DNA of 64,000 nt from Brachyhypopomus gauderio (GCF_052324685.1 NW_027506894.1:615690-679689); one strand, 5' to 3'; shown: positions 1 to 13,025, counted from the stretch's first letter. Program-made: numbers and translations. The notes: a model not told the origin generated them from the sequence alone.

Positions 1-717
1 CTGAAGTTTTCAGAGTTCCTTTCACTGGAACTAAGGGGCCAAGCTCAGCTACTGAAAAACAACCCCACACCATAATCCCCCCTCCACCAAACTTTACACT
101 TGGCACAATGCAGTCAGACTCATCAATCAGATTGCCAGATGGAGAAGCGTGATTCGTCACTCCAGAAAACGCACCTCCACTGCTCTAGAGTCCAGTGGCG
201 GTGTGGTTTACACCACTGCATCCGATGCTTTGCACTGCACTTGGTGATGTATGGCTTGGATGCAGCTGCTCGACCATGTAAACCCATTCCATGAAGCTCT
301 CTGCACACTGTTCTTGAGCTAATCTAAAGGCCATTAGGTTTGGATGTCTGTAGTGATTGACTCTGCAGAAAGTTGGCGACCTCTTCACACTATGCACTTC
401 AGCATCCGCTGACCCTGATCCATCAGTTTACGTGTCCTACCACTTCATGGCTGAGTTGCTGTTGTTCCCAAACACTTCAATTTTCTTATAATACAGCTGA
501 CAGTTGACTGTGGAATATTTAGGAACAAGGAAATCCCATCACAGGTCCACACTAGAATTCACTGAGCTCCTGAGAGCGACCCATTCTCTCACAAATGTTG
601 TAAAAACAGTCTGCATGTCCAGATGCTTAATTTTATACACTTGTGGCCATAGAAGTGATCGGAACACCTGATTCCAATCATTTGTATGGGTGAGTGAATA
701 CTTTTGGCAATATAGTG
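1..717 (-). mobile_element. Tc1/mariner-like transposon remnant, cut by the window edge
   Basis: Read on the minus strand, 1-310 encodes broken pieces of a Tc1-like transposase, including the [10 protein letters not shown] block around the second catalytic Asp and a [10 protein letters not shown]-like block. The right end reads cttttggcaatatagtgta, a typical fish Tc1-type terminal repeat, next to a TA. The frame is interrupted, so the copy is dead. The other end lies outside the window. Confidence 0.8.
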
Positions 718-1112
718 TATAACCATAAACAGGTCGAGTGATTATATAGCCAAATACATTAAGCTGTCTGATTATATAGCTGTATACACCGTTGTCTGAT
801 TATGTAACCATATGCATTATGTTGTGTCAGCTTGTAATTTAGGCACTAAAGTTTTTCCTTTTGCTAAAAAATGATTTTAAATTTGTATTGCTTAGCTTAA
901 AGAAAAAATATGAAATGCAAATATGATTTTTTGTTTACAATATTCTCTGAGCGTGTCACTTCCTGTTATGTGCATGCAGACACATGCTTGATTTCTGAGT
1001 GCGAGAACCTCACAGAATGGAGAACTGTGTTAAGCCCAGCCGGCGAATGGCGGCGTTGTGTTGGCTGTATGTTGAGTTCACGAGGAGCTCCGTGCTGCTA
1101 ACCTCTCCGCAG

Positions 1113-1210
1113 TCTCAGACTGTGGGCGGAGCCTTCAGAAAGGCCGCCACCCCCACGTCTGTGCTGGTTTCCAGTCTTAAATCACCCAGGCCGCACAGTG
1201 CTCCATTCGG
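1113..1210 (+). CDS. nhs: nhs, possible small upstream exon
   Basis: A cctctccgcag acceptor precedes this segment and a CGG|GTGAAT donor follows. Ending in phase 1, it is open throughout and joins to the next candidate exon as [17 protein letters not shown]. Phase and splice sites support it, but I cannot match the residues to a known NHS exon with certainty. Confidence 0.4.
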
Positions 1211-4200
1211 GTGAATGTGTCTGTGGGCGTGGCTAGAGGGGGCGTTGACCTGTGCACTGTGTGGTTTTCAGAGGAGGTGCCCATTGACGCTCCTCCCTCG
1301 GAGATGGCAGCCTTCCTCAGTGAGACATCTTTTACCTATCCATTACATCATACGTCTCAGACCACCACCCCCTCCATCTCCCTGACCCACATACCACCAG
1401 AGAGAGAGACAGACATACAGGCAGAGAGAGAAAGAGACAGATAGAGAACAAAAAAAAAAAACAAAACAGAAGCTTGGATCTTTGCTGTAGTAGCAGGACT
1501 TTAAAACAGGACAATTCCAGATCATGACAGTGTTTCATGCAAATATGAATATTCGTTAATACATGAATTAGATTCTTAGATTCTGCGAGTCATGATTTGA
1601 AGCATGTTCTGAGCATTGGCTCTGTGACAGGAAACGGAGTAGAGCCACTGCTCGCCGCATGCTAATCATCTTTATGCTAATCATCGTGGCTAATCAGCCG
1701 TGCAGATTCAGAGGAGCAGATGGATTTGCTCTGGACCAGACTGAAGCCTTCAGACAACACGTACAGCAAAAAATGGACTATGAATGAAAGGAATTAGTTT
1801 GGCATTGCAGCGGTGTGCAGAAAGTTCACCAGTTCACATTCAGTTTAGAGAGTAATGCTAGCTGTTTTTACACTAATCAGTTTAGAGGGTAATGTTAGCT
1901 GTTTTTACTCATCAGTTTAGAGGGTAATGTTAGCTGTTTTTACTCATCAGTTTAGAGAGTAATGTTAGCTGTTTTTACACTCAACAGTTTAGAGAGTAAT
2001 GTTAGCATTGCATGGTGTATAGAAGCACATATTTGTGCTTGACTTCAGTATTAATGGTAGTACATTTTAACAATGAGCCCTGAATGGCTCTAATACATCC
2101 ATTTTTGGTCTGCTGTCTGCCATTTACAGTACTGGGTAGTTTAGCCACTAGGCGGCTGGTAGGTTTAGAGCTGTTTTACGTCTGCTCTGGTGTCTGTTGT
2201 AACTCCATGAATGTACGACTCCCTCTCCCCCTGCATGGAGATGTGTATCATACCCGCTGCCATGGCTACCGTCCCACACCCATCTCTTCAATGAGACTTA
2301 AATGTTCAGTCACTCTGTCCGTTGTGTATTCATGTGAGAAACCCATCTTCAAACGTGTGTAACGTGTGTTGGACGTCCTGTGTGAGGGTCATAGCACACG
2401 TACGAGACCTGTTTCCCCATGTTCACGTGTGGCAGCTTCCCTCGTACGGAGGGAATGAGACTGTGACGTGCTCGAGCCGACAGCTTGTGTGCGGCGCACG
2501 TGAGCGTCGAGGAAGGGTTTGGCAGGCCGCCGTGCTCACGTGTGCCACTCCCCACAGGGGCTGGGTTCGACAGAGAGGCCAGTGTGCGCTACTCGCTGGT
2601 CCACTCACAGTCCGTGCTGCAGCGGAGACGAAAGCCGCGGAGACGGAGGACAGGCGTGGCCGTTCCCAGACGAGGACAGCATGAGGCAGGCATGTACACA
2701 CGCTTCCCAGCCAGATCTTTCTCTCGCTGGGATCTGTTTGAACGTGCGAGTTTCACTGTATTAGCAGAGATTGATGTGTCTCATTTAATCAGGTAAAAAT
2801 TACTGCTATTGATAAATGCTTTAATGAACGTAATACTTTAATACATTGTCAAATTTGTGATTTATATTTGTATTTTGTCAAATATAAAATATATACTACT
2901 ATATACATAAGTCAGTCCTCTTTTAAATTCCTGTCAGGCATTTGGTTTCTAGGGACCCCACAAAAATGACCAGGACATAATTAATAATATAATAATACGG
3001 TTTTCTCCCTTTTCTAGACTCGGACGAGTCTCCAGTAGCTGGAGAACGGACAGTGATCATACACGCCAGTCCTGGTGCATGCGAGGTGGGTCTCACGCTC
3101 TCTCGCCTCAGAACCAGGGACTCGGGCTGTCAGACGGATGAGCTGCTCGCTTCTGTGGGAGCACCATCACGCAGACGGATCAGAGCTCAGAGGGGGCCGG
3201 CGGGGGCCGTACCACTGTCCCATTCCACAGGGAACATCTCCACGCTGCCAGACAACTCGGACGGCACGTATTCGGTCTCCTCCGTCAACCGGTTGCGCTC
3301 CCGTAGCCTGCCTCGTGAGGGGGGGCGGCTGGCTGACGAAGGCCACGATGACAGCAATGACGATGATGAAGAGGAAGAAGAGGAACTTTCCCCCTCTGAG
3401 ACAGAAGACTTCCTTCCGGTACCAGGAGAGCATATGCTGAAAGACGACATAGAGAGTCCAGACGACCAGGTTGCATCAGCGAGGCAGCTAGGTGGATCTG
3501 AGAGGCAGCTAGAGGCCCTGAAGTTCAAGCAATCGTCGGAGAGTTTGGAGCACGTCTGGATGGAGAGGGGCCGGCCACGTCTGACTCGCAAAGCCGACGT
3601 GGAGAGTTGTGAGATTTCATCAAGCTCCGATACGTTCAGCAGTCCCATCCACTCCAACGCTGGAGTGTTGGCCAGCCAGATGGACCACAAAGACGACCAC
3701 CAGTCCTCCAGCGGAAACTGGAGTGGCAGCAGCTCAACCTGCCCGTCCCAGACGTCGGAGACGATGCCCCCTGCTGCCTCCCCCCCGCTGACTGGATCCT
3801 CACACTGTGACTCGGAGCTCTCTCTGAATGCAGCTCCTCATGCCAGTGAAGACTCCACAAGCTTCATGCACGATCCCTACTCCGGAGACCGGCTCCGAGG
3901 TGAACAAATGGGATCGTGCCCTTCCACTGCCACCGACACGCTGGACGACGCCGGATTGGGCACCGCCAGCGAGGGCGAGTGGGGCTATCCTCAGTACAGG
4001 CATCATGTATCCTGCCACTCAGACTTCAGTCCTGAGCCCTCCAGAGCAGAAGAGGGCAGTCTAGAGTGCCCCAGCTTCACCAGCATAGCCACGTTGGAGA
4101 GCTTGGACAGGCCTCCCTCCGAACAGGCCGACACAGTCTCTCACTTCTCCGTGGACGCCGAGGGCTACTACACCTCCATGCATTTTGACTGTGGTCTTAA

Positions 4201-6836
4201 AGGGGGCCTTAAAAACTATGCATTGGCGGACCAGCGCAAAGCGGAGCACAGCGGTCCCGCGACACTCGGGAGACGCAGTCTCTCCTTGCGGAAACCAAAG
4301 GTGAAGCCGTCTCCACCAAAACGCAGCACATCCTTAAAGAAAATCAGCGGCCATGCTGCAGAAGCAAGTGAACCAAAGATTACCGGCGAGCAGCTCCTAC
4401 CAATGTCTTCCAGGGAGAGGAGGGTGCAGTCAGGGCTGAGTGAGGGGGCGGAGCCAGTGGAACCCTGGGCGGTTCAGATCTCTAATGCCACTCAGGATGA
4501 CACTTCGATTGGCTCCCATGAGGCACATTCCTTCAAAGATGAGGGAGCTGTCCAGGCCGACTATGCAGACCTCTGGCTTTTGAAGGATCTGAGGTCCAAC
4601 GATCCTTACCGATCACTGTCGAACTCCAGCACCGCTACAGGTACAACGGTCGTTGAATGCGTGAAGTCACAGGAGAGCTCGGAGTCACAGGCTTCCCAGT
4701 GTGGTTCAAGGGCCACCACTCCATCACTACCGCCTGTAGAGACTGAACTCAAACTGCCCTCTCCAGAGAAGCTAGCAGGTCTGGCATCTCCTTCCAGTGG
4801 ATATTCAAGCCAGTCAGAAACACCAACATCCTCAGTCCCACTGGCCTTCTTCCCCAACCTAAGCCCTCTTTCCCCCCCTCACGGAAAGAGGAAACCAAAG
4901 GTCCCAGAGAGGAAGTCCTCCCTTGCGTCTCTGCAGCAGTACATATCTAAAGGGGACCTCGAACTACCCATTATACCTCCTACACACCTCAACCTAAGTG
5001 CCCTTCAGAACGTCAGCAAGCCTTTAACCTTCAGGAACCACACACCCGTTCTCCACCAGAAGGTCGCAGCTGCCGAGACTGAAACTGGATCTCCATCCAG
5101 CGCAAACGCCCAGCCTGATGGCTGCAGCGTGCTGGTAATCACTCCTACCGCGCTTCGTTCAGTCCGACTACGCTCAGTGGGCAAACCCGTTGAAGGGAAA
5201 CATGATCGCTCCGGTACAGATCCTACCACTAGACCCAAGTGCCCCAGTTTCACTGCTGTTTCTGCAAACACCAGGATCAAATCCAAGGAGTCGACTCCAC
5301 ACGGTACGCTGGCTGCTGAAGCCATCTCTCAGGAGAACTGTGAACCACTGCCTACGCCTGCAGACCCGTCAGCTTCTGCGAGTGCCACCACAAACAGATA
5401 TGACAGATTAGCCCCAGCTCTTCTGAAAATGGCAGCTGTCAGCACGACGTCTGAACAGGCAATCCGAGACGATATCGTTACAGATGTGTCACAATATTCA
5501 GTTGATCAGAACTTTCCTGCCAAACAACAGACAAGCACTCCAAAGGGCCCTTTTCCTCAGAGAAGTATGGAAACAGATGAGGACCAACCTGTAATGTCTG
5601 AGCCACCCGAAGCAGGCACAAAAACAGGGTTCCCACTGGGCCACCATGGTGTTGGCGAGACATCTGATCCGAGTTTTGACCAAGTGCCTGATTTTTTCCA
5701 TCAGTCATCACTCGAATCATCAAAAAATAATCAAATCAGTGATGCCAGTAGTCAAGAAGAGGAATCCATGACATCAGGTGTTCCTACCAGAAGTGCCTCA
5801 GAAGAGAGTGTAGAAGAAGTGTCCACACCAGACACGGAGGGGTACTTCAGCAAAGGTCAGTCACCGAGTAGGTCCATTTGTCCAGTATAATCACCGTTCT
5901 TGGACAAGGCATGTTTTTCATGAGTGTATTTCACTTCATGAGGCAACCAGATTTGTGTTAAAGTTGAACTGAATTGTGTGTGAAATTCCTTTGCAGAATC
6001 CACCCCCAGCGATTCTGCAGTGTCCCCCCTGACGGACGATGTGAGAGCGGAGGACGACGGCGTTTTCCTTTCCCCTAGTAAATCCCGCACAACAGAAGAC
6101 CTCTTCGCCATGATCCACAGGTGAGCTCCGACTACTTCTTGTGATCAGTAGAAAGAATGTTGTTTGAGTCAGAGGTAAGTGATTTTGTTAAAATAAAAAC
6201 TGTAACTAAAAGTAACCGGCTTATTATTCAAGGTCGAAAAGGAAAGTGTTTGGCAGAAAGGATTCTGGAGAGAAACCGTCACGGAGTCGTCCGAGTGCAT
6301 CTTCTGTCTCAGCTAGTCCTCCCACAAGCTCACCCAGCACCCCCGTCTCCCCGACAACCCCAACCAACTCCCAGAAAGCGTCGGGACCAATTTACAGGAG
6401 CATCAAAAAGTCCAGCACCTCCAACGAGGAGTTCAAACTGCTCCTGCTGAAGAAGGGAAGTCGCTCCGACTCCAGCTACCGCATGTCTGCCACGGAGATC
6501 CTCAAGAGTCCCATCGCACCCAAAAGCTTCGGCGAGTCCCTGCTGGAAGGAGGCAGGCAGCCGGAGGAGTTCTCCTCTCCATCACCACTACTGTCTCCTG
6601 AGCGAACACCTGAGCATCTCTCAAGCCCTTACCCCAAAGCCGTGGTGGAGGGCTTCTCCACAAAACCTTTTCCCACAACTGCGTCTTCCCGACAAGGGCG
6701 GTCGAGGATTCCACCGGCGGCGAGCAGCAGTCGGTACAGCACACGCAGCCGTCTGTACACAGCACCTATGCAGGCCATTTCTGAGGGGGAAACAGAAAAC
6801 TCTGACGGAAGTCCACATGATGATCGCTCTTCCTAA
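1113..6836 (+). CDS. nhs: Nance-Horan syndrome protein (NHS family), 3' exons of the gene
   Basis: NHS proteins are cytoskeletal regulators with an N-terminal WAVE-homology domain that control actin remodelling and cell morphology; loss in people causes cataract and dental anomalies. The window holds the C-terminal part. The hallmark 2.8-kb exon (3018-5855) is followed by exons 5997-6120 and 6233-6836. Family-typical blocks include [129 protein letters not shown] and the C-terminal [16 protein letters not shown]. Intron phases are 1, 1, 2 and all join in frame. The N-terminal exons lie upstream of the window. The residue blocks fit NHS better than my recollection of NHSL1 or NHSL2, and a BEN gene next door resembles the human NHS-BEND2 neighbourhood. 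Which teleost co-orthologue it is cannot be told. Confidence 0.9.
1272..1319 (+). CDS. nhs: nhs, possible 48-nt exon
   Basis: The acceptor is tggttttcag and the donor is CTCA|GTGAGA. It encodes [17 protein letters not shown] in a phase 1-1 exon that fits the phase of the exon at 2558. The short acidic, proline-bearing peptide is plausible for the region before the FDREAS block of NHS. Confidence 0.5.
1845..2010. repeat. minisatellite, unit about 37 bp, 4 copies
   Basis: Units of the form cagtttagagagtaatgtta plus gctgtttttactcat are repeated in tandem in an nhs intron. Confidence 0.85.
2558..2689 (+). CDS. nhs: nhs exon with the FDREAS block
   Basis: The acceptor is ccactccccacag. The segment encodes [20 protein letters not shown] followed by a run of Arg and Lys, as in the NHS family. 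The reading frame requires the exon to end at 2689, where the intron starts with GC (AG|GCATGT). The next exon begins with AC, which completes an Asp codon (phase 1). This makes it a GC-AG intron. Confidence 0.82.
3018..5855 (+). CDS. nhs: nhs large exon
   Basis: 2,838 nt, phase 1 to phase 1, with acceptor ttttctag and donor AAAG|GTCAGT. Low-complexity, Ser/Pro-rich and acidic, with an acidic run DDDEEEEEE near 3360 and the conserved NHS blocks listed for the gene. Reading past the donor meets a stop at 5890, which confirms the splice. Confidence 0.96.
5997..6120 (+). CDS. nhs: nhs penultimate exon
   Basis: Acceptor cctttgcag, donor CACAG|GTGAGC. It encodes a short acidic stretch and the family-typical [13 protein letters not shown], phase 1 to phase 2. 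Confidence 0.95.
6233..6836 (+). CDS. nhs: nhs last coding exon
   Basis: It opens with [13 protein letters not shown], continues through [20 protein letters not shown] and [10 protein letters not shown], and ends [19 protein letters not shown] then TAA. The Ser/Pro-rich tail is typical of the family. Confidence 0.96.
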
Positions 6837-7444
6837 ACACCAACACCACGCACCTTCTACGCATCACGGCCACTAAACAAGAACACAAATCCTTTGAATC
6901 TTTGTGGCTGGTTACTTTTTTTTGAAAAGTCAAATTGACTGACAGGCTGTGCTGAATTTTTTACTTTTTAAAATCCCCGGGGGTGGGGGAATTTAAGATA
7001 CAAGTTTGCTGTAACGTCTGAGGCATTTGAGTAGTGCAGTCGGGTTAAGCTGTTCTCCTGCGCCTCTGCTGTCTAAGACGTCTATACTGTAGCTTCAGTC
7101 ACAAACAATGATCATGGAGCTGGAAAAAAAGTTTTAAAAAATATTGTTAACTGTGAAAGAACACTGCCCAAATAGTACTCCAACAGTACTCCAATGAGAT
7201 CCTTAGGACAATCAGATTGTGGCCTTTTACACTGTTTGTTGAGGCAATGATGAGATGATTTGCCCAACAGATGTTTTTAAATAAGGTTTATCTCAGAAGA
7301 GCAGCTGGGATTCATCTGGAACCAACATGCATTTGGCTGAGGGGTTTGTGTAGGTTCATCCACGTGGCGCTCTCTCTCTCTCTCTCTCTCTTTTGCACTT
7401 CTTTTTATTTTTTAAAGAAAATTACATTATGATTTTCTAATAAA
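6837..7444 (+). terminator. nhs 3' UTR with candidate poly(A) signal at 7439-7444
   Basis: Non-coding sequence follows the nhs stop. AATAAA at 7439-7444 is the first canonical poly(A) signal, and further ones lie near 7755 and 7791. A (CT)n run sits at 7371-7392. Confidence 0.5.
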
Positions 7445-10106
7445 AATACTAAAAATTTCTATCTTATATAAATTTAAAAAGGAAAATATATGTTTTAATA
7501 ACAAAAAACAAGCCTTGTTTATGAAGTGTATTCACGATCAGATCACAAAGTACACAACATTTTGACAGATTGCTGGATTTATTATGAAAATTGGTTTAAA
7601 TTTCACAATTGCTGAAGTGTTCTTCACTGGTGTCAGATCACCATGTCATCAGGGTGGCGTCAGATCACTACAGTAAACTGAGAAAGCAAGTATTCTTACA
7701 TTCATTAGTTTCTCATAAAGAAATACTTTAATATAAATTCCACAGTACAGTGCAAATAAACTATAACATATGCAAATATCCTAAGTAGTGAAATAAAAAT
7801 TAGATGCAGTTTATTTATACTTTATTAGCCTGTGGAATGTAATAAATTCAAAAATATATTAAGTGAAAAAACGGCTAATTAAAGACATGAACCAATGATA
7901 AAATAGTAGGGAAACAAAACAACCCTCACCTGTAAATGTTGACACCTGTAAAAGACGTTTAACTCAAACATGTATTACACATGGAACACTTCAGGCAATA
8001 TTTTTGAAGTGTAGTCGATTTATTGTTAAATGTCTGTCAATGTCTGAAGTGTTTTGTTTAAGCAATTGGCCCCCTGATGATTTTGTTGATATTCCAGTGG
8101 CTTCATTTAATTTTTAATTAAATTAAAATTACATTAATTCAAGTACATCTTGGTAGGCCCCCCTACCAAGACTGTTATTATGAAAAAATAGGAATTAATT
8201 TCAAGGCTAAAAGATCACACATTGGGTCAACCAGAATGTCTCGTGGTACCGTTGTGGTTCTCTTACGGCCCTCTAGTGGCCACTGAAGTAACTGCATGCA
8301 ATAAGCGCCTGGATATATAGGTCAAAGGTTATTGTAACATATGTTAATGATCAAAATCATTTCAGATATCTGGTCAGTCCATTTGAATTTGTCCTGCAAG
8401 TTTGTCAAGTAGCTGTAAACATGATTATTGTGTTAATCCTGTAAATTTGTGATTTTATTTTTCAACTGGCAAACAGAAACCTTAGAAATTGCGTAAGACC
8501 ACTGCAGTGGGTTTTAATTAAGTGTAGAAGGGTATCTGAAGTGTTGCTTTAAAGGACTGTGGGGAGAGATGTCTGGGTGGGAGAAATGTGAGTTTAGACT
8601 GGAAGTCTGTTGATAGGGGAATGAATGTGCCACTTTGAGAAGGGAAAGGAATGCTTAAATCAAGGGGGCGGAGCTACAGGACTGCTGCTCCGGTGAGTTC
8701 AGCACTAGCACCCCATGTTCTGACACTCGGGGGCAGCTGAAGACCTCACCCTGTGGCTCAGCTTCAGCTTGGACCTGCCCTGTGAGAGAGATGCTGAGAT
8801 ATGGCCGCATAAAATCAGAACCAGGGGTTTGGCCACACACCAAGCAGCATAGTCATGTCAGACTGGGAAAGAGAAGGGAGATCTCAGCACAGCGTTTGTG
8901 TCCTTTTGATTTTGATTTTATGTTTTTACTGATGACTTTGTCTACTGATCATTTAAAGTATTAATTGTGACACAACGGACAAAGATAAAGTTTAGAAGCT
9001 ACATCATTTATTCACTTCTGAAACAGAATTTACCACTTATTTTAATACAGTTTCAGTTTACGATACTAAGGTGAAAATAAAACAATATATGACATAGACC
9101 ATGAGAAGACAGTTATTAAAATATTAAGGTGAAATGAATTTAAAGACATTTAATTGAACAAAAATTGTATTTATAGATTTTTAAAAAACTTTTTTATTCA
9201 TCAGATGTTTAAGCTTTGCAGAAATAACACTGGCCAAGAGACCAATATAAAAACGTTTAAATCTAATTTAATAATAAGCTATTAGCTAGATCTTCAAATT
9301 CTGTGGTTTTTACGTTGGGGGGCACTGCCAAGTTTGCTATTCTGTGTCCTCGTATAAGAGATGTGAGCAAAGGAGCTTGTGGTCAGCACCATTAATACTC
9401 ATTAATACTCTATTTCTGTGATAGGTCCAGATAGCCACACTACCACTGTACAGCACTACATACATGCGGATCTACAATCACTAACCGCGCCACAACCAGC
9501 ACGGCTAAAACAGAGAAAGAGGAAGAAACGAACACGTCATGACTGTAATGCCAACTGCTGCTTTTAGCACCTTTAGCAGCCATAAGCTAGTTCAGTGGCT
9601 GCTTACCCACAAGCCCTCACGTCAGTCACAGGCTAAGGTAGGGAGGAAGATGAAGGGTAGGGAGGAAGAAGCCTTTGCTTCTGAATGGGACCTTAGGAGT
9701 CTCACGAGCGGGCTGGTTTACTGCCGATTCGCACTGAGCGTGTGCGGCACAGCCGAGACTGTCCATTGGTCTAGTGACGGACGGGGGCGGAGTCAGAACA
9801 GCCACACTGTCCACCATCATTCCAGCAGACACAGCCCTGGTAATGCACTGAAATAGTAGACTATGTGAAGATCATTTTGTGTTTTGTGTACCTAAAACTA
9901 TTTATGTGCGATTTCCTTATGAGACTGTTTAAAATTCATCTGAAAAAGAAACAATCCACATTAAATAACCAAAAGGGGTCAAAGGTCCCGACGCTCACAG
10001 GTGCATTTATGTACTGAAGAGTTCAAGCGTACTGGTGCATGAAACACATTGGTACATGTTGTGTAAGGGCAGTGCCAACACTCATAAAACAAGGAACAGT
10101 GGCTCC

Positions 10107-10167
<61 letters not shown>

Positions 10168-10641
10168 AACTACACCTCACTCTGACCCAAAGCTCTGGAC
10201 AGCCAGTAAGCATCACTTTTGTGGGTTGTTTCTGTTGTTGTTGTTGTTTTGTACAGATTTTGTAAATATGATACCTTTTTAAAATGCTATGATGTTCCTT
10301 TTGTAAAATGTTTTCAAAAGTTTACATGAATTCCAACCCTGTGTGTGTGTGTGTGTGTGTGTGTGTCGGAGCCGTGCACTACGCCAAGTCGTGTATTTAT
10401 TTCTGGAAACTTGGTTGAAGTGTCCCTTGGTGGGCGTGTCCCTCGGTGGGCGTGTCCCTCGGTGGGCGTGTCTCATGATGCTGTAATCCAGCCTCACTGG
10501 CTGATTTGTGCACAAAGGGGGTCAATAAATGTCACTGCTTTGAAAAGGTGATCTGGTGAATTACTGGTGATTAAATAAATGTTAAATGTTGTTAAATAAT
10601 TTATTGTGAATGGGATGGGACCCTCCTCTGTTATACACTTA
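7445..10641. other. intergenic, no gene seen
   Basis: AT-rich sequence with scattered stop codons in every frame. It contains (GT)n runs at about 10108-10164 and 10341-10366, and three tandem copies of a ggtgggcgtgtccctc unit near 10428-10470. Short open frames (for example 9539-9856) show no family resemblance or splice logic. Confidence 0.6.
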
Positions 10642-11223
10642 GGGCGTACTCACACTAGGCTCTGTGATCCGGGCCCGGGCACGGTTGCCTGCCGAAGCAC
10701 GGTTCGTTTGGCTAGTGTGAGCGCTCCAACCGTGCCCGGATCAGTTAACCGTGCTCGGGCCCGCTTGAAGAGGTGGGCCAGGGCACGATTCATGTGGACT
10801 CGGGCACGGTTCGCTTCTAGTGTGAGCGCTATCCGTGCCCGGGCCCGCTTGGTGCCTCGTGTGATTGGTTCATTTAGCTGGAACTCAAACATGACGTCAG
10901 TGATGCGACGCTCACGTTAAACAGTCATAGCGGCAAAGCGATTAGCAGACAATCGTTGTGTTAAATTATCGATAAATCTGTGCTTGCACCGTGTTTCTGC
11001 ACTCCCAAAACGACTCCAAAAATACAATAAAAAGAGAATCGTGAACTCCATAGTGTTGTGCGAGCGCGCTTTTTTTCCAAATAAAGTCACGTTGTGATGA
11101 CGTAAGCGTGCTCGGGCCGGGTTGATAAAGCCAGTGTGAGTACAGGCCAGAGGGGGAGTGGGGAGGGGGGATAACCGGGCCCCAGCACGGAACCAGCAAA
11201 CCGTGCCTAGTGTGAGTACGCCC
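10642..11223. mobile_element. Harbinger-like MITE, 582 bp
   Basis: Perfect 19-bp terminal inverted repeats (GGGCGTACTCACACTAGGC) are flanked by a 3-bp TTA duplication at 10639-10641 and 11224-11226. The interior is GC-rich with several inverted copies of a CGGGCACGG motif. It has no transposase frame, so it is non-autonomous. The TTA duplication fits the PIF/Harbinger superfamily; that assignment is inference. Confidence 0.75.
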
Positions 11224-11226
11224 TTA

Positions 11227-11687
11227 TATATCTAATGTCCATCATCTGCAGACATGCACAAATTGATTAAAAATACATAAACTCAACAGAAACCCACTCA
11301 ATAGAAAGTCGGTCATTGCATTATATATTAGTATTATGTATTTTATTTATATATTTTTCCCTGCAGAGATTGGATTTGAGTCAGCAATAGATTAGCATGT
11401 ACACGATTCTTTACAATTGTTGTAATTTTAAAGCTGAACATGTTAGCACATCTTGTGGTTTTAATTACATTATTATAAATAATTATTAACATAACTAACA
11501 TAACATTAACTTTAGCTGGTTTAGCTATTATAATAGCTTACACTGCATGGTAACTATCAACAAACTAAAATAAACTAAAATGTTATTTTTCATTTATATC
11601 CTGAATTTAGCTGCGCGCTTCAGTTTGAGACTTTAATGTGTAATACTGTAAACCAAATCAGGATCCACAGCTCCAGTTGACAGATCA

Positions 11688-11727
<40 letters not shown>

Positions 11728-11754
11728 TCGCGGAGTGAACCTTTAATGTGGACG
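11227..11754. other. intergenic, AT-rich, no gene seen
   Basis: AT-rich sequence with no supported exon. An (AC)n microsatellite lies at about 11691-11724. Confidence 0.6.
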
Positions 11755-12410
11755 CCTGCACAGCGGGCCTTGGCGTTCCGCGAACGCACAACGCGTAGGA
11801 TGTGCGTCGACGCATGCGCGGAACGTACAGGACGCGCGTCGACGCATGCGCAGAACGCTATACGTAGGCACGTCGGGCGTGTCTGGTCGGGGTGAAAGGA
11901 CAGTTAGCCAGACGTCTTTCCCAAACACGCGCCGTGTGAACACGCGTCGAGGAGCGGCCGCGCTGTAAAGTACGGTCTCTGCACGGTACGAGTGAGCGCC
12001 TCGCGTCCCCCGGTGAGCACGAGCTCTCCGTTAACGCGTTTTCTGCGCGCACCCGCACACAATGAGAGTCGCGGCGTCGTTCCGCCGTTCCGTCCTGGTC
12101 GCGTTTGGTCTGCGCAGTTCCGCTCAAAAACTCGCGCTGCGGTAACGACACGACTGTCCGGTGGTGTGAACACGGTCCTTAAAGCACGGCGTCGGTCCGG
12201 TGGGGACGACTGAAACGCCGCCAGTCTGACGGTCCGCTGGGCTAAGCTGGCTAAGCGCGTTCTCTCCGCGCGCACTCGACGCGCGCGCGCCCGCGCCTTT
12301 AAGCGGAGGTCTCCCGTTATCGCGGCGACGACGCGCACGGTGAAGGCGCGAGCAGCGGAGCGCGCGCACGGTAAAGGCCGGGGCGAATGGGGGGACGGAC
12401 ACGGGCTTTA
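11755..12410 (+). promoter_or_regulatory. CpG island, probable promoter and 5' exon of the (+) BEN gene
   Basis: The sequence is suddenly GC-rich with dense CpG (many cgcg, gcgc and acgcg words), against an AT-rich surrounding. It lies about 0.6 kb upstream of the first recognised BEN-gene exon. That exon (13026) needs an upstream exon ending in phase 1; I could not fix its borders. Confidence 0.65.
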
Positions 12411-12449
12411 ATGTCCCGTTCAGCCTGGCACCTGCTTCAGGGAGGAAAC

Positions 12450-12455
<6 letters not shown>

Positions 12456-12495
<40 letters not shown>

Positions 12496-12817
12496 TGTGT
12501 GTGTGTATGTGTGAGTGTGTATGTATGTGTCTGTGAGTGTGTATGTATGTGTATGTATGTATCTGTGAGTGTGTATGTATGTGTATGTATGTATCTGTGA
12601 GTGTGTATGTATGTATGTATGTATCTGTGAGTGTGTATGTATGTGTCTGTGAGTGTGTATGTATGTGTCTGTGAGTGTGTATGTATGTGTATGTATGTAT
12701 CTGTGAGTGTGTATGTGTATGTATGTATCTGTGAGTGTGTATGTATGTATGTATGTGTCTGTGAGTGTGTATGTATGTGTATGTATGTATGTGTCTGTGA
12801 GTGTGTATGTATGTGTC

Positions 12818-12848
<31 letters not shown>
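12456..12848. repeat. (GA)n followed by a GTATGTAT/CTGTGAGTGT compound microsatellite
   Basis: A GAGA run at 12456-12492 leads into about 350 bp of interspersed gtatgtatgt and ctgtgagtgt units, ending in (GT)n. Long open frames through it on both strands are artefacts of the repeat. Confidence 0.95.
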
Positions 12849-13025
12849 AAAGTGTGTGTTGAGGAGGGGTACGACGGGTGTCCGTGAGGCAGAACCAGGA
12901 GTGTGTGTGTGTTTGTACACGTCCCTTCCGTGAGCGTAATCAACACGCGACTCTCATGTTCAGAACAACCCGCGTGTTGTGTATGTTTCCACTGGAGAAC
13001 TGAACCCTTTTATTTGCCCTTGTAG

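Noticed and set aside
9539-9856. 105-codon open frame in the intergenic region
   Set aside because: No domain or splice context; length is within chance expectation.
12420-12946. His/Thr-rich open frames on the minus strand
   Set aside because: Read-through of the GTATGT/CTGTGAGT microsatellite.
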